A DNA stretch of 14,430 nt from an uncultured Chryseolinea sp. (GTDB lineage Bacteria > Bacteroidota > Bacteroidia > Cytophagales > Cyclobacteriaceae), in contig CAMLER010000046.1 of the NCBI GenBank assembly GCA_946478915.1, positions 1-14,430 on the forward strand. Direction: 5' to 3'. Numbering within the stretch: position 1 is the stretch's first letter; every line of letters starts with the position of its first letter. The notes beneath the pieces are model-generated. The model saw only the letters and a list, made by a program, of their open reading frames with translations, was not told where the DNA came from and searched no databases. A program made the position numbers and the translations under genes. Positions 1 to 7,742 of the stretch are shown here, in pieces.

Positions 1-373
1 CAACGACATTGCTATCTGCAAGCTGCTTTGTGTTTTCATATTCAATCTTTGCAAAGTTGATTTCTGCTTCGGCTTTTTGAAATTCCGCCTCATAAAGCGT
101 TGGAAGGATTTGAAACAAGCGTTGGCCTGGCTGCACAACCTGACCTTCGTCAACAAATATTTTTTGGAGATAACCCTTTTCCATGGCCCTCACCTCAATG
201 TGTCTGATAGATTGAATCTGACAGACATATTCTTTTACAAGGGATGTATCCATGCTAATTGGGCTCGTAACTACGAAGCTGGGGTCCGCCTCAACATCAT
301 GCGCCTTTCCGGAATGGCAGCCGGTTTGTCCGAGCAAAACGCAGAGACCCAAATACATTATTATAGATTTCAT
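1..373 (-). CDS. RND efflux periplasmic adaptor (HlyD/AcrA family) lipoprotein, N-terminal part
   Basis: The minus strand reads open from an ATG at 373 to the window edge (124 codons), so the C-terminal two thirds or so lie outside. The start of the protein is a lipoprotein signal: a short hydrophobic stretch, then Gln-Thr-Gly-Cys with the lipidated cysteine at residue 19. Residues 57-90 (IEVRAMEKGYLQKIFVDEGQ, then VVQPGQRLF) match the first half of the biotinyl-lipoyl domain of membrane fusion proteins. Residues 92-124 begin the alpha-helical hairpin (YEAEFQKAEAEINFAKIEYE). In this family the adaptor links an inner-membrane RND pump to an outer-membrane TolC-like channel. The pump and channel genes would be expected to the left, outside the window. 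There is no clear Shine-Dalgarno; the leader is AT-rich. Substrate cannot be told. Confidence 0.88.
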   Translation of the reverse strand, partial: MKSIIMYLGLCVLLGQTGCHSGKAHDVEADPSFVVTSPISMDTSLVKEYVCQIQSIRHIEVRAMEKGYLQKIFVDEGQVVQPGQRLFQILPTLYEAEFQKAEAEINFAKIEYENTKQLADSNVV

Positions 374-507
374 AAATTTTTATAGGGAGAATTATAGATG
401 ATTATTGAGCGTATTCGCCGCGGTGCAAAATCATGGCACAACTGTCAGCGAGGAAAAAAAAGAAATTAGGAAGCTAGCCTCTTACAGGCCTGATGGTAAA
501 GACCCTT

Positions 508-927
508 TCAGGATCTCAAATTCCGGAATATCAAATATTTCGGATATGTAGTAGCGGAAGGATCGCGCCACTGAGGAAATGATAATTTATTGTTAGTTAC
601 AAATAACGAACAGATTAGCAGTGCATGCAGGCCAGAAACTGCGTTGTGCGTGCGATCGATCTTCTTCTTAAGAGATTTAGCTTCCAGTTCTTGTTCTTCT
701 GCTCGTTCGACAAGCGGTAGACTAATATCCTTTCCATTGCCATGAGAAGACGTTGGGAGGTCCACCGATTCATCAGAAGATTCTATGTTTCTAACAGACG
801 AATTGTAGGCGTTCGCGTCGCCAGAAAAATTAGAAGCCGCCTGAGTGGAATTTGCAAAAGTTTGGATGAACCCGCCCAGTAAAAAAGTGAGCGCAAGAAA
901 AACTATTCGGAATTTAAATCTGGCCAT
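508..927 (-). CDS. Small exported protein of unknown function (possible frameshift near the C terminus)
   Basis: The first ATG is at 927; a TTG one codon earlier is less likely. The 139-residue product begins with a convincing Sec signal peptide: Met-Ala-Arg-Phe-Lys-Phe-Arg, a hydrophobic core IVFLALTFLLGGFI, and a likely cut after QTFA. A Ser/Asn-rich stretch follows, then a charged helix-prone segment (ERAEEQELEAKSLKKKIDR) and a short hydrophobic patch (LHALLICSLFV). The last 25 residues look less protein-like. In another minus-strand frame, 586 to 482 is open for 34 codons and reads ARSFRYYISEIFDIPEFEIL near its end, which looks more like a true C terminus. A single indel near 585-600 would join the two. 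I do not recognise the family. It is codirectional with the adaptor at 1-373, but the gap is over 100 bases. Confidence 0.5.
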   Translation of the reverse strand: MARFKFRIVFLALTFLLGGFIQTFANSTQAASNFSGDANAYNSSVRNIESSDESVDLPTSSHGNGKDISLPLVERAEEQELEAKSLKKKIDRTHNAVSGLHALLICSLFVTNNKLSFPQWRDPSATTYPKYLIFRNLRS

Positions 928-1099
928 CAAGGTCGAAAATTAGATAAAACAGGTCTCTCAGACAAGCACCCAGCAGAGAACCAGGCTGTTCATGATGTAC
1001 CATTTCTTAATGCAAACGTTGGATTCCATGGCTTTTATGGTTTCTTAGAGCCAACCTTATTTTACTGATTCCTTTGGGAGGATAGTGGAAAGGTATTCA

Positions 1100-1122
1100 G
1101 GTGTAAGGTATAAGGCATAAGG
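1100..1122 (+). repeat. Heptamer tandem repeat, GGNATAA type
   Basis: Three consecutive 7-base units read GGTGTAA, GGTATAA and GGCATAA, followed by GG. The same unit appears as its complement (CCTTATT and variants) at 13927-13954, so this is a recurrent intergenic element in the genome rather than a one-off. Function is unknown. Confidence 0.55.
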
Positions 1123-1184
1123 TCACCTCATTCCTGTTTTCTTTATCCACTATTCCTTGAACCACATCAATTACTTCCTTAGAG

Positions 1185-1192
1185 TATGTTTG
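1185..1192 (+). promoter_or_regulatory. Candidate Bacteroidota -7 promoter element (TATGTTTG)
   Basis: TATGTTTG fits the Bacteroidota sigma-ABfr -7 consensus TAnnTTTG exactly and lies about 126 bases upstream of the permease ATG at 1319. The nearest upstream TTG (1157-1159) is about 25 bases away, longer than the usual spacing to the -33 element, so the call is tentative. Confidence 0.3.
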
Positions 1193-1318
1193 AAAATGAA
1201 CTCCAGTGATCATTATCGGGCACATGTAAAGCTGATTTAGGCTTTTTTGCTCTGGTAATGAAGTTTTCACGGACTGGCACGATTGTCCATATTGCTAAAG
1301 CGATTTCAACTTCCACAA

Positions 1319-3757
1319 ATGATAACTACTTTCATCAGGCTCTCTTTGCGCAAAATGTTGACCGACCGGTCATTTACATTCTTAAGTATTACCGGACTGT
1401 CATTAGCCACCGTGGCAAGTGCAACGATATGGTTATTTGTCGGATACGAGAGAAGCTTTGATGACTTTAGATCCCGCGATGTATATCGTGTTGCTTACCA
1501 TGGGTATGAGCACGAGGTAGAAACAGGTCGTTCAGCACAAGTCGTTCCCGCCCTCGCGCCAGCGATAGAAAATGAAATCCCGGAAGTTAAGAACGCCGTT
1601 CGGCTGGCACACACTGGTCCATTTATGGCGGATCCTGTGATGCAATACGGTGAAAAGAAATTCCGTGAGAGCAAGATATATTTTGCAGAGGAGGGCTTTC
1701 TTGCAATGTTTTCTTATAAGATCATCGGAGGGACATCGGAAAAGGCTCTTATATCTCCGAACCAGGTGGCGCTTTCGCGATCGAGCGCGGAAAAATATTT
1801 TGGAAAGGAAGATGCGATTGGCAAGATCCTTACTTTTCACAGGGGAGTAGCGGGACAACGCGATCTGAAGGTAACGGCAATATTCGAAGACGTCCCGGAT
1901 AATTCTCATATCCAAACGGATTTTGTGATTTCCTTTCCAACTATTGGGTTTGACCTTGATGGAGATTGGGATTGGGGTAACTTCTATACCTATCTCGAAC
2001 TTCAACCGGGTGTATCAGCGGAAGTAGTAGAGTCGAAGATTCCGGATCTGTTGAAAAAACATCTTGGGAAATATATGGAAGAAATTACCGAGGCTGGAAA
2101 CAGAGTGGAATTCTTGTTGCAACCAATTCAATCAATCCATCTGGAATCGAATCTGTTTGGAGAGCTGGAAGTTAACGGTAACGCTACTGTCGTAAGTTTC
2201 CTGAGCATCTTAGCCCTCTTTATATTGGCTATTGCCTGGATCAACTACATCAATTTTTCGATAGCGCGCTCGGCGGAAAATGCCAAGGAAATCAGTATTC
2301 GTAAAATAAGTGGTTCCAGCCGATCACAATTGGTAGTTCAACTTTTAACAGACTCCGCGCTCATCAATTTTTTTGCCGGATGCATTTCAGTGGCTCTTAT
2401 TCAGGCAGGTCTGCCCGTTCTAAAAGGACTAATAGGACTTCCATCGGCAATATCATTTCAATGGAGTGATAGCCTGATTTTGCTTGGGATTTTCTTTATA
2501 GGAACATTGTGTTCCGGTCTATATCCTGCTATCTACATTTCGCGGTTTGATCCAATATCGTTGCTCAAGACGCGGATAACGCGTTCCACTATAGGCACCG
2601 GACTGAATCGGGTGCTGATTGTTTTCCAGTTCACGGCTACCGTTGTTCTTGTGATCGGCACTATAACCGTTTTTTTACAACTGAACTTCATCAGAAATCG
2701 GGACTTGGGTCTTAATCTGGAACAAACTTTAATTGTAAAAGGCCCTGCGGTGAAAGATAGCACCTATCAGTCCACGCTTTCCTCTTTCAGCAATCAGACA
2801 AAGAATCTTCGCGGAGTTTCATCGTTTGCAGTGGCCTCTTCTATACCTGGGGAGGAGTTGCAATGGGGAAGAAGTTTTTCGCGCAGCGATCACCCTGAAA
2901 CATCTATTGGATGTTATATCATTGCGATAGATGAAAACTTTTTTCAGTTGTTTGATGCAAAATTTGTTGCAGGGAAAAACTATCCTGACGGGTCGAGCGT
3001 CTGGAAAGATGCCATCATCATTAACGAGGCGGCCGCAAAACAATTTGGATACCTGGATGCGCCAAGGGCAATAGGAAAAACCATTCTATGGAGAGAGGGC
3101 GACAAGCCACTTGCCAAAGAGGTGATTGGCGTTATCGCCGACTTCAATCAGCAATCACTTCACAACAAGATAGAGCCAATAGTTTTTACATTAAAGGACT
3201 ATGTGTTTGCCCCATGGGCTGGCGAATTTTATGCTTTTAAAGTTCAAGCGCCCGATTTAAAAGCATCTATCGAAGAGATACAAAAATTGTGGAGCAATAC
3301 GTTCCAACAGAATCCATTCGACTATTTTTTCCTTGATGATTATTTTAATGCCCAGTATAGGAACGATGAACAGCTCGGCAAAGTCTTCACTGCTTTTTCA
3401 ATACTGGCCATATTTATTGCTTGTCTCGGACTTTTCGGCCTAACAGCTTATATGACCGTGATGAGGACGAAGGAAATCGGCGTCCGAAAAGTTATGGGAT
3501 CCTCTTCATTTCAGCTTGTCAGACTTTTGTCTTCTCAATACCTGAAACTTGTTTTAATTGCCTTTGTTATTGCTTGTCCCATTGCGATTTATCTCATGAA
3601 CGAATGGTTGTCGCAGTTTACCTATCACATTTCACTAAACATTTGGATTTTTATCGCTGCGGGATTGATATGCTTCTTAATTGCAATGGTAACGGTAGGA
3701 GTGAAAAGCTGGCAGTCCGCTAATCTTGACCCGGCGAAGGCGTTGAAATGTGAATAG
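1319..3757 (+). CDS. ABC transporter permease, MacB/FtsX type with two MacB-PCD domains
   Basis: The frame is open from a TTG at 1283, but the ATG at 1319 gives the family-typical start (MITTFIRLSLRKMLTDRSF), hence 812 residues. Order by residue: TM1 at 19-42; first extracytoplasmic MacB-PCD domain at about 50-270; TM helices near 289-313, 346-365 and 386-408, with the cytoplasmic FtsX motif EISIRKISGSS at 324-333; TM at 431-455; second extracytoplasmic domain at about 470-680; then TM helices near 690-712, 739-760 and 772-794, with a second motif EIGVRKVMGSS at 719-729. The protein is therefore two FtsX modules in tandem, as in the large permease family abundant in Bacteroidota. Such permeases usually work with a separate LolD/MacB-type ATPase in mechanotransmission, lipoprotein or peptide export. 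No ATPase gene lies in the window, so the partner is encoded elsewhere. Substrate unknown. Confidence 0.93.
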   Translation: MITTFIRLSLRKMLTDRSFTFLSITGLSLATVASATIWLFVGYERSFDDFRSRDVYRVAYHGYEHEVETGRSAQVVPALAPAIENEIPEVKNAVRLAHTGPFMADPVMQYGEKKFRESKIYFAEEGFLAMFSYKIIGGTSEKALISPNQVALSRSSAEKYFGKEDAIGKILTFHRGVAGQRDLKVTAIFEDVPDNSHIQTDFVISFPTIGFDLDGDWDWGNFYTYLELQPGVSAEVVESKIPDLLKKHLGKYMEEITEAGNRVEFLLQPIQSIHLESNLFGELEVNGNATVVSFLSILALFILAIAWINYINFSIARSAENAKEISIRKISGSSRSQLVVQLLTDSALINFFAGCISVALIQAGLPVLKGLIGLPSAISFQWSDSLILLGIFFIGTLCSGLYPAIYISRFDPISLLKTRITRSTIGTGLNRVLIVFQFTATVVLVIGTITVFLQLNFIRNRDLGLNLEQTLIVKGPAVKDSTYQSTLSSFSNQTKNLRGVSSFAVASSIPGEELQWGRSFSRSDHPETSIGCYIIAIDENFFQLFDAKFVAGKNYPDGSSVWKDAIIINEAAAKQFGYLDAPRAIGKTILWREGDKPLAKEVIGVIADFNQQSLHNKIEPIVFTLKDYVFAPWAGEFYAFKVQAPDLKASIEEIQKLWSNTFQQNPFDYFFLDDYFNAQYRNDEQLGKVFTAFSILAIFIACLGLFGLTAYMTVMRTKEIGVRKVMGSSSFQLVRLLSSQYLKLVLIAFVIACPIAIYLMNEWLSQFTYHISLNIWIFIAAGLICFLIAMVTVGVKSWQSANLDPAKALKCE

Positions 3758-3781
3758 TTTTAGTCAAGTTTAAGCTCAGAA

Positions 3782-3848
3782 TTTGAGGTTTGAGGTTTAG
3801 CGTAACTTTAAACCTTGAACTTTCAACTACTTTGAACTTTAAACTTTA
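3782..3848 (+). repeat. Degenerate heptamer repeats (TTTGAGG then AACTTTA type)
   Basis: Two TTTGAGG units (3782-3795) and a diverged third are followed by AACTTTA, AACCTTG and AACTTTC (3804-3824), a 10-base interruption, then AACTTTA twice (3835-3848). The period is 7 bases. The block fills almost the whole gap between the permease stop and the small gene at 3855. It runs to seven bases before that start codon, so it must form the leader of that mRNA if transcription comes from upstream. Confidence 0.6.
3790..3818 (+). terminator. Weak hairpin downstream of the permease
   Basis: AGGTTTA (3793-3799) pairs with TAAACCT (3809-3815) across a 9-base loop. Two G-U pairs and one A-U pair extend the stem to ten. 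No T-run follows, so it could be a weak transcription stop or just a by-product of the two complementary heptamer types. Confidence 0.25.
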
Positions 3849-3854
3849 TAGTCT

Positions 3855-4055
3855 ATGATGACCGAACGAGACCTGCGCAAACTTGAAGGAACGATCCGGA
3901 CAAAGATGGAGGACATCAGGAAACAACGCGTTTCCCTGAGAGATTCGGGAATTGGAGGCCTGATGAATACCTTGAAAAAAGCTGATGAAGCCCTTTACGA
4001 AAAGATACTGCCGGAGTATAAGATTATGGTGAAGGACAGTAATATTTTTAAGTAG
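3855..4055 (+). CDS. Small hypothetical cytoplasmic protein
   Basis: This is a 66-residue protein with a double-ATG start (3855 or 3858). It is hydrophilic and mostly helix-prone: MTERDLRKLEGTIRTKMEDI forms an amphipathic start, then a Gly-rich turn (DSGIGGL) and a second helix (MNTLKKADEALYEKILPEY). It has no signal peptide, membrane segment or cysteine. The residue composition looks like real protein and no opposing ORF is better. The gene starts seven bases after the heptamer repeats. I do not recognise the family. It may be cotranscribed with the permease 97 bases upstream or be independent. Confidence 0.6.
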   Translation: MMTERDLRKLEGTIRTKMEDIRKQRVSLRDSGIGGLMNTLKKADEALYEKILPEYKIMVKDSNIFK

Positions 4056-4353
4056 CCTTTTCCTGTGGAAGTAGGTTGCCAAAATCAAGCTATCGATGTT
4101 TGATCGCTGCATGAGTCTTGGATTGCACCGAACAAATAAATTAGTTATCTTCATTTACAAATCCTCATCTTAAAAAAATCCCTTTGGACCGGGATATACT
4201 GCCACGTCCCCTCCATTGGCAGAATTGTGACTTAAAGGCGAAAGCAGAAGGAGTATTGATTATGTGAGTCCGGGCTGCCATGCCTTATCTCTTAAGGTTT
4301 GTGCGGAGTCAATTGAATCGAGAATTATTTAAACAGAAAAATTTCTAATTTTT
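4056..4353. other. Intergenic region, no gene seen
   Basis: About 300 bases with stops in all useful frames. A small hairpin (ATCCC at 4178-4182 with GGGAT at 4191-4195) lies beside a run of seven A; read on the minus strand this resembles a weak terminator, but no minus-strand gene precedes it. No promoter consensus is clear upstream of the gene at 4354. Confidence 0.4.
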
Positions 4354-4779
4354 ATGAAGAAAGAAGGAATTAGCCTTTTTGCTAACCTCTTTAGTACGAA
4401 AGGTAATGTCGAGCATCCGCAGACATTCACAAGTGTGACGGCCACATCCGGTGCGCAACCGCATGTATTGAGAGAAAAAATGAAAGAGCAGGAACTCAGC
4501 CATGGTGAAACCGTGAAAGCCACCTTATCACCCGTAAGGCTGGAATCTACGTTTGGTAAAATGCATGTATACTTCTGTCCAATGCAGTCAATTGATGTCC
4601 ACGAAATGATCACACCAGGAGATGGCGGCGACATTCCGCCTGATGTAATCGTGGAGGGCCTTACTATTCCAGCGGACCTAAAACCAGGTTTGTACAATCT
4701 CAAGAATGTAAAATTAAGTTCCAATGGCACAATGCAGGTGATAGCTAACGCTGAAACCCAATGGGAGGTATTCACTTAA
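4354..4779 (+). CDS. Conserved-looking hypothetical protein
   Basis: The protein has 141 residues and starts at an ATG after an A/T-rich leader. It has no signal peptide or transmembrane helix. The composition suggests a beta-rich fold, with alternating hydrophobic strands (KMHVYFCPMQ, DVIVEGLTIPADL, GLYNLKNVKLSSNG, MQVIANAETQWEVF). The N-terminal 35 residues are polar and probably extended. A Gly/Pro loop (TPGDGGDIPPD) sits mid-protein. I know of no family that fits and assign no function. It is a single-gene unit on the evidence of the strong terminator 42 bases past its stop. The overlapping minus-strand frame is a shadow. Confidence 0.7.
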   Translation: MKKEGISLFANLFSTKGNVEHPQTFTSVTATSGAQPHVLREKMKEQELSHGETVKATLSPVRLESTFGKMHVYFCPMQSIDVHEMITPGDGGDIPPDVIVEGLTIPADLKPGLYNLKNVKLSSNGTMQVIANAETQWEVFT

Positions 4780-4821
4780 GGTTTGCTGAATTTTTCAAAT
4801 GTTTTCGCCTAAACTTTGAAG

Positions 4822-4868
4822 AACTTCCTTTTTAGCTTCGTATCACGGCTGGAAAGGAAGTTTTTTTT
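4822..4868 (+). terminator. Rho-independent terminator
   Basis: AACTTCCTTT (4822-4831) pairs perfectly with AAAGGAAGTT (4853-4862). The stem continues inward through two U-G pairs and AGC/GCT to 15 pairs, with an 11-base loop (4837-4847). Eight T follow (4861-4868). It sits 42 bases after the stop at 4779 and ends that transcript, isolating the next gene at 4947. Confidence 0.85.
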
Positions 4869-4946
4869 GCACAACGCACCCTCAATTTGTCGCGTTTGGC
4901 AATCTCGGGCGCAGGCTGATGTTTTAAATTTGATAAAAATAATGAG

Positions 4947-5402
4947 ATGGCTTCAAGCACAAAATTTAAAACAACTATTCTGCAGATCGGTAATAATACC
5001 GGCATCGAAGTTCCAGAAACGGCCGTTGACAAACTAGCTTCTGGAAAACGACCAGCCGTAAAAGTGACCTTAAATGGTTTCACCTATAGAAGTACTATTG
5101 CAGTAATGGGAGGCAAATTTCTAATTCCGCTTAGCGCTGAGCGGAGGTCAAAAGCCAATGTCAAGGGCGGTGACAAACTCGAGATTACATTAGAACTTGA
5201 TACAGCACCACGGGAAGTTGAATTGCATGATGAGTTTAGGAAAGCACTTGATAAGGATAATAAAGCCAAAGCGTTTTTTGAGAGTTTGTCATACAGCGCA
5301 AAAAATGGATATGCATTGCCAATCATGCAGGCAAAGGGCGATGACACGCGGTCGAGGCGTATTGAAAAAGCCTTGAGTGATTTGAAGGCCGGAAAGAAAT
5401 GA
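4947..5402 (+). CDS. DUF1905 / YdeI-OmpD-associated family protein
   Basis: The protein has 151 residues. Residues 6-86 form a DUF1905 domain with its hallmark segments GIEVPETAVDKLASGKRPAV, then KVTLNGFTYRST, MGGKFLIPLSAERR and GDKLEITLELDTAPREVE. Residues 92-150 form the YdeI/OmpD-associated C-terminal domain (FFESLSYSAKNGY, then TRSRRIEKALSDLKAGKK). This two-domain layout and length are typical of the family. Some members are annotated as bacteriocin-protection proteins, but the biochemical role is not established. It is cytoplasmic. A TAnnTTTG-like TAAATTTG at 4925-4932 lies just upstream and would give a very short leader. The stop codon is one base from the stop of the convergent gene at 5404. 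Confidence 0.88.
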   Translation: MASSTKFKTTILQIGNNTGIEVPETAVDKLASGKRPAVKVTLNGFTYRSTIAVMGGKFLIPLSAERRSKANVKGGDKLEITLELDTAPREVELHDEFRKALDKDNKAKAFFESLSYSAKNGYALPIMQAKGDDTRSRRIEKALSDLKAGKK

Positions 5403-5403
5403 A

Positions 5404-5709
5404 CTAGAGGTCGTAGCCACCCGTGCACGATAGGCACTGGTTCGCATAAGCGTCGTATTCATCAAAGGCGGCGCCGGGTTTCCCAAAGAGTGTAATTATC
5501 CTGTCAATCCTTATTTGTTTTTCAGGTTCCAGGACTAGAAAAACTCCCTTCCCGGATATCTCCTCCACCTTTGCAATTTTTCCCTCGGTAGATTCAAAGA
5601 CATCATTTTCATCGAAATAAAAAATTTTGCCTTCCGTTTGTTTCGCGAACTCTTCGTCAATCACTTCGCGAAAAACATATTGTACGGGGGTAAATGAAGA
5701 AAACGACAT
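5404..5709 (-). CDS. Small hypothetical protein with C-terminal CxxC
   Basis: This 101-residue acidic protein starts at an ATG (5709-5707). There is no signal peptide or membrane helix. The centre alternates strands and turns (GKIFYFDENDVFESTEGKIA, VEEISGKGVFLVLEPEKQIR, IDRIITLFGKPG), which suggests a compact beta fold. The C terminus ends with ANQCLSCTGGYDL, and the Cys-x-x-Cys could bind metal or be redox active. Composition is clearly protein-like and no opposing frame competes. It converges on the YdeI-like gene with one base between the two stop codons. The P-type ATPase gene upstream on the same strand ends 74 bases before its start, so read-through is possible. Family not recognised. 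Confidence 0.68.
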   Translation of the reverse strand: MSFSSFTPVQYVFREVIDEEFAKQTEGKIFYFDENDVFESTEGKIAKVEEISGKGVFLVLEPEKQIRIDRIITLFGKPGAAFDEYDAYANQCLSCTGGYDL

Positions 5710-5783
5710 TTATAAATTTTAAGGTTTAATGATGTAACAATCCTTAGCCGCTTTTGATTCACAAAGGATCTCTGCAGAACAAT

Positions 5784-7742
5784 TTAGAAATTAAGCCTCT
5801 GTATTCTAACCGCATTCAGTATCGCGAGCAATGCGACTCCGACGTCAGCGAAAACGGCACCCCACATGGAAGCAATGCCAAAGGCCCCTAACAAAAGGAC
5901 TATAAGCTTTACAGCAAATGCGAGGGTAATGTTCTGCCAAACAATAGCGTTAGTAGCCTTTCCAATTTGTATGGCCTGATAAATTTTAGAAGGCTGATCC
6001 GTTTGTATCACCACATCGGCAGTCTCTATCGCTGCATCACTTCCAAGTGCACCCATAGCAATTCCAACATCACTGATAGCAAGCACCGGGGCATCATTGA
6101 TGCCATCGCCTACAAATGCGGTGGCTGCTGAGCTTTCCTTTTTGATAGCCATGAGCTTTTCAACTTTGTCTTCGGGTAATAAGTCTCCATGTGCCAGACT
6201 AATTCCCAGGTCGCCAGCAACACTATCAACTACATCCTGCTTATCTCCACTAAGCATTGCTGTGCGAATGTTCATCGACCGAAGTCTATCTATAGCAACT
6301 TTAGCGTCCGTTTTGATCTCATCTGAAATTGTAACGTAGCCGGCATACGTGCGATCAACTATAACGAAGATTACCGCTTCAGATGTTTTTACCCTGTCCA
6401 CTGTATCAAACCCAAACTTCCAAAGCAGCTTGGCATTTCCTGCGAGTAACTCCCGACCTTGTACTACGCCTCTTATCCCGTGGCCTCTTATTTCTTCTAT
6501 CCGTTCAACAGTGTGGTTTTTGGCGGCAGCTCCTGCAAAATCGACGATTGCTTTTGCAATTGGATGTGTGGACCTCGACTCAAGCGCGGCCAATAGAGGC
6601 AACCATTCTTCTTCTGGGATTGCTTCACTTACTATCTTTTGAACTTTGAACACTCCCTTTGTCAGAGTTCCGGTTTTGTCGAATACAACCGTCCCTATTC
6701 TGGTCATGCGATCGAGGTAACTGGATCCTTTGAATAATATTCCATTCCGCGAGCCAGCGCCAATGCCTCCAAAATATCCCAACGGTATGGCTATTACCAG
6801 CGCGCAGGGACAAGAGATTACAAGAAAGATCAATGCCCTGTATAGCCATTCATCGAACTGATAGTGGTCGACAAAAAAATATGGAATAACGGTCAGCGCT
6901 AACGCAAGGAATACCACGATCGGTGTGTACACTCTTGCAAATCTTCGGATAAACAGTTCTGTTTTAGCTTTTCTTCCCTGGGCATTTTGCACCAGCGTCA
7001 ATATTCTCGATAAAGAACTATCCTCGAAACGCTTTAATACCTGCAACTCAACAACAGTCGATTCGTTGATCATCCCTGCGAGAACCTGTTCACCTTTGCT
7101 AATATATGCTGGTCTACTCTCGCCCGTGAGTGCAGCGGTGTTGAATGAACTGCCGGAGCTGATCATAGTTGCATCCAAGGGAACGCGTTCGCCCGCCTTT
7201 ATCTGTATTGTTTCACCCACCTTTACATCGTCAGGGCTAACAGTTATGTAGTCCCCATTTCGAAAGACAGACGCAATGGCAGGTCTGACGTCTATCAATG
7301 CTTTGATGTTTCGCTTTGCTTTATTTACAGCTGCATCCTGGAACAATTCGCCCACTGCATAAAAAAGCATCACTGCTACTCCCTCTGCGTATTGGCCAAT
7401 ATAAAATGCGCCTATGGTGGCAATACTCATCAGCAAAAATTCCGTGAAGATTTCACCACGGAATGCAAGCCTGATGCCCTTCAATAATACGGGAAGTCCA
7501 ACCGGAATATAAGCGATCGCAAACCAGACGAGCCGGATAGTATTCGTAAACCATGACGGTTGTAAAAAATGATCCATCACCAAGCCGCTGATCAGCAGCG
7601 TAGAAGTGACGATAACAGCCACCCATTCGCTTGCTAAATTGACCCCGTTCTGCTTCAGGTCCTTATTATTGGCTGTTCCATTCGCCTCTTCCCTGGAAGC
7701 TGAAGCAACCTTCTTGTCAATGATTTTAGTTTGGAGGTTCAT
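5784..7742 (-). CDS. zntA: P1B-type heavy-metal ATPase, Zn/Cd/Pb class
   Basis: The protein exports metal cations across the inner membrane using ATP. I start it at the ATG at 7742 (652 residues); the frame also extends to a TTG at 7769. Motifs by residue: TGES of the actuator domain at 206-209; membrane Cys-Pro-Cys at 311-313; phosphorylation site DKTGT with Asp355; His-Pro of the nucleotide domain at 393-394; GDGINDAP hinge at about 545-552. In the last membrane pair, Lys612 and Asp633 are 21 residues apart, exactly the spacing of the Lys and Asp that mark E. coli ZntA, which favours Zn2+/Cd2+/Pb2+ over Cu+. There is no N-terminal HMA domain and no CxxC or His-rich tail, so this is a short form, as is common in Bacteroidota. 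It is transcribed away from the catalase. No metal sensor gene is adjacent. Confidence 0.93.
   Translation of the reverse strand: MNLQTKIIDKKVASASREEANGTANNKDLKQNGVNLASEWVAVIVTSTLLISGLVMDHFLQPSWFTNTIRLVWFAIAYIPVGLPVLLKGIRLAFRGEIFTEFLLMSIATIGAFYIGQYAEGVAVMLFYAVGELFQDAAVNKAKRNIKALIDVRPAIASVFRNGDYITVSPDDVKVGETIQIKAGERVPLDATMISSGSSFNTAALTGESRPAYISKGEQVLAGMINESTVVELQVLKRFEDSSLSRILTLVQNAQGRKAKTELFIRRFARVYTPIVVFLALALTVIPYFFVDHYQFDEWLYRALIFLVISCPCALVIAIPLGYFGGIGAGSRNGILFKGSSYLDRMTRIGTVVFDKTGTLTKGVFKVQKIVSEAIPEEEWLPLLAALESRSTHPIAKAIVDFAGAAAKNHTVERIEEIRGHGIRGVVQGRELLAGNAKLLWKFGFDTVDRVKTSEAVIFVIVDRTYAGYVTISDEIKTDAKVAIDRLRSMNIRTAMLSGDKQDVVDSVAGDLGISLAHGDLLPEDKVEKLMAIKKESSAATAFVGDGINDAPVLAISDVGIAMGALGSDAAIETADVVIQTDQPSKIYQAIQIGKATNAIVWQNITLAFAVKLIVLLLGAFGIASMWGAVFADVGVALLAILNAVRIQRLNF

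Larger units (their letters stand above)
928..1318. other. Intergenic region between divergent genes
   Basis: About 390 bases separate the exported protein (-) from the permease (+). It holds a short heptamer repeat (1100-1122), a promoter-like TAnnTTTG element (1185-1192), and a 23-codon minus-strand ORF at 958-1029. That ORF encodes a tiny peptide with a hydrophobic tail (KKWYIMNSLVLCWVLV) and stops 31 bases before the exported-protein start. It could be a small membrane peptide, a leader or chance. The plus strand from about 880 to 1068 is also open in one frame without a start I trust. No RNA gene is recognisable. Confidence 0.4.

Noticed and set aside
77..385. Plus-strand ORF of 102 codons
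   Set aside because: It lies opposite the RND adaptor gene, whose minus-strand product has a lipobox and a lipoyl-domain motif; the plus frame has no protein-like pattern.
398..469. 23-codon plus-strand ORF after a GGGAGA sequence
   Set aside because: Very basic, no recognisable feature, too short to support without conservation.
1532..2005. Minus-strand ORF of 157 codons inside the permease
   Set aside because: Shadow of the MacB/FtsX coding frame; rich in Arg/Ser and without domain features.
3782..3848. Possible CRISPR array
   Set aside because: Units are 7 bases and contiguous, with no spacers and no cas genes.
4329..4775. Minus-strand ORF of 148 codons opposite the 4354 gene
   Set aside because: Rich in Ser/Pro/Cys as antisense frames often are; the plus frame is more protein-like and is followed by a terminator.
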